Source: Prevotella sp. UBA6387
Lineage (GTDB): Bacteria > Bacteroidota > Bacteroidia > Bacteroidales > Bacteroidaceae
NCBI GenBank assembly: GCA_002437565.1
Contig: DJQL01000133.1
Span: 4,887-13,256, forward strand
Direction: 5' to 3'
Length of the DNA stretch: 8,370 nt
In this document: positions 1-4,533 of the stretch, piece by piece
Layout: every line of letters starts with the position of its first letter
Position numbering within the stretch: position 1 is the first letter of the stretch
Program-made: the position numbers and the translations under genes
The notes under the pieces: model-generated
What the model was told of the DNA's origin: nothing
Seen by the model: the letters and a program-made list of their open reading frames with translations, nothing else
Database searches by the model: none

Positions 1-2
1 GC

Positions 3-428
3 ATAAAGGATGTCTTGAACATGATCAAGAATGATCCTAATAATATCGAACTTGAAGACGACGAAATTCAAAACGACTTGGGATGTATCTTTAATGATGG
101 CGTCTGCGTTGAAAAGAACATAGAGTTTGCGAAATATTGGTTTGCCAGGTCGGCAGACCAAGGAAACGATTTGGCAAGAAGCAATTTGGCTGACATATAC
201 CGCAAAGGAACAGAAGGCTCAGAAGTTGATTTGGAAAAAGCTTTTGAACTCTACAAGGCTTGTGGGCTTCCTTATGCTCATTATCGTTGCGGCGAATTCT
301 ATGAGAAAGGTTGGGGTGTTGGGAAAAACTTAGCCGAAGCTAAACGCTACTACTCGTTAGCCTACTAAGAGGGGCATCAACTGGCAAAAAGAAAGCTGAA
401 AGAGTGGAATTTCTTGGCTGCAGATTAA
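3..428 (+). pseudogene. Sel1-repeat (TPR-like) protein, 5' end outside window, interrupted by in-frame TAA
   Basis: The frame is open to the left edge, so the true start may lie outside; TTG at 15 and ATG at 21 are possible internal starts. Up to the TAA at 366-368 it encodes at least two clear Sel1-type units (GvcVekniefAkyWFarSADqGN, then GteGSEVDLEKAFELYKACG) and the start of a third (EFYEKGWGVGKNLAEAKRYY). After the TAA the same frame continues with EGHQLAKRKLKEWNFLAAD to a second stop at 426-428. This is just what should complete the third repeat, so the first stop looks like a point mutation (a sense codon such as AAA or GAA changed to TAA). Sel1 repeats are alpha-helical scaffolds for protein-protein contacts and their partner here is unknown. 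The next gene starts 12 bp after the second stop, as in an operon. The shortened protein might still fold, so loss of function is not certain. Confidence 0.7.
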
Positions 429-440
429 GCGAGCTTTGCT

Positions 441-1235
441 ATGTTAGGAGCAATTATAGGCGATATTGTTGGCTCGAAGTATGAGTTCAACAATACATTT
501 GATTATAGCTTTGACATGTTCGGCGAAGGATGCGACTTCACCGACGATACGATTTGCACGGTGGCAATAGCCGATGCGGTGTTGAACAAGCGAAGCTACC
601 AGGAAAGCTTGCACGACTGGTGCCGCCGCTATCCCAACCCCAAGGGAGCATACGGCGGAAGATTCGCCGCTTGGGTTCATTCTGATAATCCACAGCCATA
701 CAATAGTTTTGGCAATGGCTCGGCGATGCGAGTATCTCCTGTCGCTTGGCTTTTCGACGACTTGTCGCAAGTCTTGGAAGAGGCCGAGAAGACAGCCCTA
801 CCTACCCATAACCATCCCGAAGGAATCAAGGGAGCGAAAGCCGTGGCTCATGCTACCTGACATTTCCGCAAGGCAAAGGAAGAGAACTTGCCAAAAGACG
901 AGGCTATTGAAGGATTCAAGAAGATAGCACAAAGCTACTATACCGACTTCGACACTCGAAATTATCCCAAGGGAGTGTTCGACGAAACCTGCATGGGTGC
1001 CGTTCCCTTATCTTTCAACCTCATCGCTCAATCGAAAAGTTTTGAGGATGCCATCCGCCTGGCTATCTCTCATGGTGGTGACAGCGATACCATCGGCGCC
1101 ATAGTCGGCAGTATCGCCGAAGCCCGCTTCGACATTCCACAAGAGATAAGGACTAAAGTGATAAACTACTTGCCAGAAGATATGAAACGAATATACGAAT
1201 CCTTTGCCGAAAAAGAAAAAATACACACTGTCTAA
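441..1235 (+). pseudogene. ADP-ribosylglycohydrolase (DraG family), interrupted by in-frame TGA
   Basis: ATG at 441 opens a frame of 264 codons, a normal length for the family, with one internal stop, TGA at 858-860 (codon 140). N-terminal part: LGAIIGDIVGS at residues 2-12, the metal-binding FTDDT at 33-37, GNGSAMRVSP at 91-100 and THNHPEGIKGA at 122-132. C-terminal part, same frame: the second metal-binding motif GGDSDTIGA at 212-220 and IAEA at 225-228. Both halves of the di-magnesium active site are therefore present but on opposite sides of the stop. The family removes ADP-ribose from proteins (typically arginine) or cleaves related ADP-ribosyl compounds. TGA probably replaced TGG: read as Trp it gives AHATWHFRKA, a plausible helix. 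TTG at 888 could restart translation but would lack the first metal site. Co-transcribed with the Sel1 gene upstream; a terminator follows. Family assignment is secure; loss of function is inferred, and a sequencing error is possible. Confidence 0.85.
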
Positions 1236-1239
1236 TACA

Positions 1240-1280
1240 CAAAAGAGCCGCGCGAAGCTTCGTGCAGCTCTTTTGTTTTT
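1240..1280 (+). terminator. Rho-independent terminator after the ADP-ribosylglycohydrolase gene
   Basis: CAAAAGAGC (1240-1248) pairs perfectly with GCTCTTTTG (1267-1275). The inner part continues the stem with one mismatch and one G-U pair down to GAAGCTTC, and TTTTT follows at 1276-1280. It begins 4 bp after the stop codon and ends the plus-strand Sel1/DraG unit. There is no matching T-run for the minus strand, so it is probably one-directional. Confidence 0.9.
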
Positions 1281-1329
1281 CTTGTTCAACTCTTTTGCAA
1301 GTAATCACCGTCTTGTATTCAGGATATTT

Positions 1330-1444
1330 CTAAAATGTTAGTCTTGATGCTTCTGTCGATAGTGCATCGTCAGATGAATAAGCGATGAGTGGCACCATCG
1401 AAAGTAAAGAGAATCGCCATTAAAGAAATATACGTCTTTTTCAT
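1330..1444 (-). pseudogene. Frameshifted remnant of a small secreted or membrane protein gene
   Basis: On the minus strand ATG at 1444-1442 starts MKKTYISLMAILFTF, a typical signal-peptide start (Lys-Lys, then a hydrophobic run). That frame then goes to DGATHRLFI and stops. A shift of one base at about position 1400 gives MVPLIAYSSDDALSTEASR, which would complete the hydrophobic core and add a cleavage-like region (IAYSS-DDA), ending at TAG 1332-1330. The two frames together read as one signal sequence with an indel. It lies 72 bp downstream of the vWA gene on the same strand. No family can be named, the piece is short, and the match could be chance. The rest of 1281-1516 holds nothing else I can support. 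Confidence 0.3.
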
Positions 1445-1516
1445 GTGTTTTGCCCGTCATGCCGTTAGCGCAGCCTAATGTTGTGAGATACTTAATATAT
1501 GCTTATCACGGGGACG

Positions 1517-2212
1517 TTATTTCTCATCGTGTAGCTCCTTGCTTTCATCGAGCGATTCGTCGCCTTGCATAGACTGAATCTTAGCCATCAAGTTCTCATC
1601 GAAGTAGCTCCCTGCTTCTATCGAGCGATTCGTCGCTATACTCCGACAGAAATGAATCCTCCCAAGGTTCTCCCTTTTGAACATTGCCTGAGTGCCAGCC
1701 TCATCTTCGGCAAACTGGAGATGATTGTCGATGCCCATGCCCATTGCTATACTCTCCACGTCGAGGTTATCGGTACCGATGAAAGTAAAGGTCCAGTTCT
1801 GCTTCTTGAGTTTCTCGATTAGGTTCTTGATCATCTTTAGGCTGTACTCCTCGCTACAGTTCTCCTCACCGTCTGTGATAATAGTAACCAGCACGCTGTC
1901 GTTATTCCCTGCCTGTGCGTTTATCTTGGCGATACCCATGCCTATGGCATCGTATAGAGGAGTGGCGCCGCAAGGGTTGTAATCTTTAGCCGTCAAAGGC
2001 TTGGCTTGATATGCATTCACATTGTCATAAAGCAGACTCTTATGGTTACTGTCGAAGGTGATGAGCGTAACACGCTGCTCCAAGTTCTTGTGCGTCTTCT
2101 GCATTTTCTGGATGGTGGTCAAGGTCTCGTTGATGCCCACCAATGCGTTGTGCCTGATGATGCTCATGCTGCCACTCTCGTCTACTACCAAAAGATTGAA
2201 TACTCTTTTCAT
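1517..2212 (-). CDS. vWA-domain protein (MIDAS intact)
   Basis: Start chosen at ATG 2212-2210 (MKRVFNLLVVDESGSMS) because AAAGGAG lies about 6 bp upstream, a good Shine-Dalgarno; an upstream ATG at 2245 would add 11 residues without such support. The product has 231 residues and is essentially one vWA domain. MIDAS residues are all present: DESGS at residues 10-14, Thr in CGATPLYDA, and Asp in IITDGEEN. Such stand-alone cytoplasmic vWA proteins bind a divalent metal and mediate protein-protein contacts; those next to TerD/TerY-type genes are linked to stress responses, but no such neighbours are visible here. No signal peptide or membrane segment is seen. The C-terminal tail after SYFDENL (ending ESLDESKELHDEK) is encoded by a second copy of an upstream DNA block read in another frame. 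The gene converges on the DraG gene. Function beyond the domain is unknown. Confidence 0.85.
   Translation of the reverse strand: MKRVFNLLVVDESGSMSIIRHNALVGINETLTTIQKMQKTHKNLEQRVTLITFDSNHKSLLYDNVNAYQAKPLTAKDYNPCGATPLYDAIGMGIAKINAQAGNNDSVLVTIITDGEENCSEEYSLKMIKNLIEKLKKQNWTFTFIGTDNLDVESIAMGMGIDNHLQFAEDEAGTQAMFKRENLGRIHFCRSIATNRSIEAGSYFDENLMAKIQSMQGDESLDESKELHDEK
1521..1563. repeat. Copy 1 of a 43/44-bp direct duplication at the vWA 3' end
   Basis: About 39 of 44 aligned positions match 1593-1636, with four substitutions and one single-base gap. It encodes the last residues before the stop (DESLDESKELHDE) in a frame offset from that of the other copy. The two copies are 29 bp apart and the similarity does not extend past the edges given. 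Confidence 0.9.
1593..1636. repeat. Copy 2 of the 43/44-bp direct duplication inside the vWA gene
   Basis: Partner of 1521-1563. Here the block is read as ATNRSIEAGSYFDEN. The SYFDE part resembles what I recall from the C-terminal ends of related Bacteroidota vWA proteins, so this is probably the original copy and the distal one the duplicate. Confidence 0.85.
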
Positions 2213-2245
2213 GTTTTTTCTCCTTTGTACTATATGATTAAACAC

Positions 2246-2311
2246 TCATGTAAAATAGTTTTCCTTGAAAGGTGATTTCTTATAGGGGCTGGCCATAAGC
2301 CATGCCTTCAT
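2246..2311 (-). CDS. Possible 21-codon leader ORF upstream of the vWA gene
   Basis: ATG at 2311-2309 opens a short frame starting MKAWLMASPYKKSPF and ending at TGA 2248-2246, 33 bp before the vWA start and on the same strand. AAAGG lies a few bases before its ATG. Most of it falls inside the 12-bp inverted repeat 2273-2339, so translation of the leader could affect that hairpin. No homologue is recognised and a 66-bp ORF can arise by chance. I include it because position, ribosome-site candidate and hairpin coincide. Confidence 0.25.
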   Translation of the reverse strand: MKAWLMASPYKKSPFKENYFT

Positions 2312-2339
2312 GTTCGCCTTTATTGTTTATAAGAAATCA
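2273..2339. repeat. 12-bp perfect inverted repeat upstream of the vWA gene
   Basis: TGATTTCTTATA (2273-2284) and TATAAGAAATCA (2328-2339) are perfect reverse complements with 43 bp between them. A small inner stem, TGGC/GCCA, is centred near 2295. It could be a hairpin in the vWA leader, an operator, or the ends of a small mobile-element remnant; there is no T-run to make it a terminator. Confidence 0.6.
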
Positions 2340-2384
2340 GCAACCGGAAAATTAAGCTGAATATGATTTTTGTAGGCTCTTCTT

Positions 2385-2392
2385 TAATTTTG
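2385..2392 (+). promoter_or_regulatory. Candidate Bacteroides-type -7 element before the relaxase remnant
   Basis: TAATTTTG matches TAnnTTTG and lies 63 bp before the relaxase ATG. No TTG sits at the expected 19-21 bp upstream (the nearest TTTTG is only 12 bp away), so this is weak. Confidence 0.25.
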
Positions 2393-2412
2393 AGTAATAA
2401 CTTATCCCGAAC

Positions 2413-2436
2413 TGGGGTAGAGAAATACTTACCCCA
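2413..2436. repeat. Inverted repeat just upstream of the relaxase remnant (oriT-like)
   Basis: TGGGGTA (2413-2419) and TACCCCA (2430-2436) form a perfect 7-bp inverted repeat with a 10-nt spacer, ending 18 bp before the relaxase start. Relaxase genes often lie beside their oriT, which usually carries such a repeat; assigning this as oriT is inference from position only. Confidence 0.4.
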
Positions 2437-2454
2437 ATAGAATATACAACAGAT

Positions 2455-2601
2455 ATGATAGCAAAAGCAAAGGTTATTAGCCATGGCTCAAATGCCATAC
2501 GTTATTCAGTGGATAAGGACAAGGCGGAGATTGTAAAAACTAATCTCTTGCCCGATGATATTTCCCCAACGGCAATGTGGGCAAGAATGCTTGCCTTGCA
2601 G
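2455..2601 (+). pseudogene. Relaxase/mobilization protein, N-terminal fragment only
   Basis: The first 49 codons (MIAKAKVISHGSNAIRYSVD ... LLPDDISPTAMWARMLALQ) resemble, from memory, the start of Bacteroides-type mobilization relaxases, which nick oriT of conjugative or mobilizable elements. After Gln49 the frame runs into AT-rich sequence coding for unrelated residues, then through the tRNA terminator and into the tRNA gene, so the downstream part of the 108-codon ORF is not real. The HxH-type metal site and the rest of the usual several-hundred-residue protein are missing. It is therefore the stump of a mobile element, broken at about 2601, lying 140 bp from the 3' end of a tRNA gene. An unrelated short protein is possible but less likely. 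Confidence 0.55.
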
Positions 2602-2640
2602 TTTTTGATTATATGGTTGCTGAGTTTTACAGAATATCAT

Positions 2641-2690
2641 TGCGTAAACATCTCCAACTCTGGACAGTTTGTTTACGCATTGTTTACGCA
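2641..2690. repeat. Three copies of GTTTACGCA, possible att/integrase-binding site
   Basis: GTTTACGCA occurs directly repeated at 2671-2679 and 2682-2690 (11-bp period, one helical turn) and inverted as TGCGTAAAC at 2641-2649. It sits between the relaxase stump and the tRNA-Met terminator. Spacing and location fit binding sites for a recombinase or its accessory protein; this role is inferred. Confidence 0.5.
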
Positions 2691-2698
2691 GCTATACG

Positions 2699-2730
2699 AA
2701 AAAAGCAGTTACGACATTCGTAACTGCTTC
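2699..2730 (-). terminator. Rho-independent terminator of the tRNA-Met gene
   Basis: GCAGTTACGA (2705-2714) and TCGTAACTGC (2718-2727) form a perfect 10-bp stem with a 3-nt loop, extended by two A-T pairs. On the minus strand six T follow (2704-2699). It starts 11 bp after the tRNA 3' end. Confidence 0.9.
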
Positions 2731-2740
2731 ATTATTAGCG

Positions 2741-2814
2741 TGGACCAGATAGGGCTTGAACCTATGACCTCCAGATTATGAGTCTGTTGCTCTAACCAAC
2801 TGAGCTACAAGTCC
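2741..2814 (-). tRNA. tRNA-Met (CAT)
   Basis: Minus-strand cloverleaf of 74 nt: acceptor GGACTTG/CTGGTCC with discriminator A, D-stem GCTC/GAGC, anticodon loop CTCATAA (anticodon CAT at 2780-2778), T-arm ATAGG-TTCAAGC-CCTAT. CCA is not encoded, as is usual in Bacteroidota. G1-C72 and the lack of three G-C pairs in the anticodon stem argue against an initiator; elongator Met is likeliest, and a CAU-reading Ile tRNA cannot be ruled out. Two non-canonical pairs are seen, U6-U67 in the acceptor and A27-G43 in the anticodon stem. A promoter and a terminator flank it, so it is a complete single-gene unit. Confidence 0.92.
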
Positions 2815-2872
2815 AAAAAGTATCTTACAAATGTATCAGACCTTGAAGTCTGCCTGTCTTGTAAAGCGAGTG

Positions 2873-2904
2873 CAAAGGTATGCCTTTTTCTTGTAATAAA
2901 CAAA
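2873..2904 (-). promoter_or_regulatory. Promoter of tRNA-Met
   Basis: On the minus strand TTTG (2904-2901) and TACCTTTG (2880-2873) match the Bacteroides -33 and TAnnTTTG -7 elements with a 20-bp spacer. Transcription would start near 2867, leaving a leader of about 50 nt. That leader contains a small CAGAC/GTCTG hairpin (2837-2852). Confidence 0.75.
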
Positions 2905-2962
2905 TTTTTCTGAGTTTTTTTTCTAAAAATCCAAATTCTTTCTTATTTTCTTCCATATGGTG

Positions 2963-2993
2963 TTGTGGGATTGGATAATGTGTGTTATATTTG
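2963..2993 (+). promoter_or_regulatory. Promoter of the PrsW-like protease operon
   Basis: TTG at 2963-2965 and TATATTTG at 2986-2993 fit the Bacteroides -33/-7 pattern with a 20-bp spacer. The predicted start near 3000 gives a short leader of about 15 nt before ATG 3016. The tRNA promoter faces the other way about 60 bp to the left. Confidence 0.7.
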
Positions 2994-3015
2994 CAATGTC
3001 AGTAATTGTTGATAT

Positions 3016-4047
3016 ATGCTTATAATAACAAGAAACACGAGAGATTATGGGCCGTACGATGAGTCCATAGTGGCAAGATATGTTGAGGAGGGCAGGCTTT
3101 TGCTCAACGACAAGGCGCGTGATGCTGACACTGGTGAGGATGGTACTGTAAAGCAACTGTTGGCGCGTAAAGGCTTTAGTCCGACGGTCAAGAGCAATGG
3201 CTCCTTGCTTAACCAGTTGTCGCACATGGGGCGCGACCTCATTCTGCCTCGCGAGGACATCAGTCGGCACTCGCTCCTTGAAGACAAGCGATTGCTCATT
3301 CTTGCGATAGCGGGCTTGTCGCTGTCTGTCATCATGCTGTTGCCCATTGGTGGCATCTTGGTGTTCTATGTGGTGTCGCTCTATTTCGCCACTATTTGGG
3401 GGCTGTTCTTCGCCTGGTTGTTTAGCACGCGGCAGGTAAACGCCAAGACAACCGTCACCACTTTCTTCCTGACCCAAGCTGGAGTGTTCCTCATCTTTGG
3501 CACGCTGCACAGGCTCAACTTCTTCAATGTCTTCACCGACGCGGCGTTTCCATTTAGCGTCATTGGCTACGTGCTTGGCGTGGGACTTACCGAAGAGTTC
3601 ACCAAGATGATACCGCTCCTCATTCTTCAGCGCCGCAGCCGTGAGCCCATGTTGCCCCAGACGATGGTCTATTTTGGACTTGTCGCCGGTATAGCGTTTG
3701 GCGTTTTTGAGGGCGTGCAATACCAGACCACCATAAACATTCGCGCCGATTACACCACGGCTTTCGTGCTAAACATTGCCCGTCTCACCTCATTGCCTTT
3801 TCTCCATGCCATTTGGTGTGGCATAGCTGGCTATTATCTCGGCATGGCAGGGCTTTACCCGCGTTACCGCCACGCCTTATGGTTTCTCGCCATATTGGTG
3901 CCTGCCGTGCTTCATGGTCTTTACGACTCTTTTGCCAACATATCTTATATGGTTTCGCTGTTTGTGGGCTTTGCCAGTGTGCTGTTGCTGATGGCTTACA
4001 TGCGGCGCAGTGGTAAATTAAGGGAAAGGCTTCGCGACAATGGGTAA
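3016..4047 (+). CDS. PrsW-family intramembrane glutamic protease with GYF_2-like N-terminal domain
   Basis: 343 residues. Residues about 1-50 (TRNTRDYGPYDESIVARYVEEG ... GTVKQLL) look like a GYF_2/DUF4339-type domain. A polar linker runs to about 90, then roughly seven or eight hydrophobic segments from 93 to 328. Family motifs are in order: TEEFTK at 192-197 (catalytic Glu pair E193/E194), GVFEGVQY at 229-236 (E232), FLHAIW at 262-267 (H264) and LHGLYD at 299-304 (H300). PrsW of Bacillus subtilis is a site-1 protease that cleaves the anti-sigma factor RsiW; other members cut unrelated membrane proteins. No sigma/anti-sigma pair is visible here, so the substrate is unknown. There is no Shine-Dalgarno, but the promoter is close and ATG 3016 gives the full GYF_2-like domain. 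The stop overlaps the start of the next gene by 8 bp, so the two are probably translationally coupled. Confidence 0.88.
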   Translation: MLIITRNTRDYGPYDESIVARYVEEGRLLLNDKARDADTGEDGTVKQLLARKGFSPTVKSNGSLLNQLSHMGRDLILPREDISRHSLLEDKRLLILAIAGLSLSVIMLLPIGGILVFYVVSLYFATIWGLFFAWLFSTRQVNAKTTVTTFFLTQAGVFLIFGTLHRLNFFNVFTDAAFPFSVIGYVLGVGLTEEFTKMIPLLILQRRSREPMLPQTMVYFGLVAGIAFGVFEGVQYQTTINIRADYTTAFVLNIARLTSLPFLHAIWCGIAGYYLGMAGLYPRYRHALWFLAILVPAVLHGLYDSFANISYMVSLFVGFASVLLLMAYMRRSGKLRERLRDNG

Positions 4048-4489
4048 AATTATAAGATTACTCGTGATGGTCATGGCTTCTACCTGTCTCATGTCGTGCG
4101 ACTTGGAGACAAGTGACAATGGCAAGCTCGATGGCTTTTGGCATTTGGAGCGAATAGACACTCTCGCCACTGGTGGCTCGCTTGACGTGTCTGGCGAGAA
4201 AATGTTTTGGTCTTTCCAAGTGCGCTTGTTGCAGTTGCAGGGCGGTTCGGCTTCTTTCTATTTCCGTTTCAAGCAAGACGCTGACAGCCTGACGTTGTTC
4301 TCGCCCTATACCAGCGAAGGACATGAGGAGACGTTGGGTGACGGCGGCAACAAGCCTGTCACCGATCCCAGCCTGTTTCGCGACTATGGCATAGACGACC
4401 TGGAGACGCATTATAAGAAAGAAGCCTTGGACGGCTCGCGGATGATACTCCGTTCGCGCCGTCTAAGGCTTTTGTTTCGCAGGTTCTGA
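4040..4489 (+). CDS. Small lipoprotein, lipocalin-like in appearance
   Basis: 149 residues. A signal peptide (MGKIIRLLVMVMASTCLMSC) ends in a lipobox LMSC with Cys20 as the lipidation site. The next residues, DLETSD, are acidic, which in Bacteroidota often marks lipoproteins sent to the cell surface. The mature part starts KLDGFWHLERIDTL, like the GxW strand that opens lipocalin-type barrels, and has alternating strands (FWSFQVRLLQLQGGSASFYFRF). The C-terminus is strongly basic (RSRRLRLLFRRF). The start ATGGGTAA overlaps the protease stop, with AGGGAAAGG upstream, so the gene is co-translated with the PrsW-like protease and may act with it or be its substrate. That link is inference, and I cannot name a specific family. 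It converges on mutS2 with 44 bp between stops. Confidence 0.75.
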   Translation: MGKIIRLLVMVMASTCLMSCDLETSDNGKLDGFWHLERIDTLATGGSLDVSGEKMFWSFQVRLLQLQGGSASFYFRFKQDADSLTLFSPYTSEGHEETLGDGGNKPVTDPSLFRDYGIDDLETHYKKEALDGSRMILRSRRLRLLFRRF

Positions 4490-4533
4490 ATTTCCTTGTT
4501 TGGGTAAACAATCAATGGAAAAATATTCAAGGC

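Noticed and set aside
858..860. TGA as selenocysteine or reassigned codon
   Set aside because: The family has no selenocysteine members I know of, no selenocysteine-type hairpin is evident after the TGA, and TGA is a normal stop for mutS2 in this window.
2602..2781. C-terminal part of the 108-codon plus ORF
   Set aside because: Runs through the tRNA terminator and into the tRNA gene; only the first 49 codons resemble a protein family.
2824..2866. Possible second tRNA or tRNA remnant in the tRNA-Met leader (CAGAC/GTCTG hairpin)
   Set aside because: The loop has 6 nt and no D- or T-arm can be built; more likely just leader structure.
2923..3720. 265-codon minus-strand ORF
   Set aside because: Antisense to the PrsW-like gene, which has clear family motifs; the ORF product is low-complexity, charged and unlike any family.
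4491..4521. Possible bidirectional terminator between the lipoprotein gene and mutS2 (TTTCC-TTGTTT ... AAACAA-GGAAA)
   Set aside because: AT-rich stem with a 5-nt bulge and no T-run on either strand.
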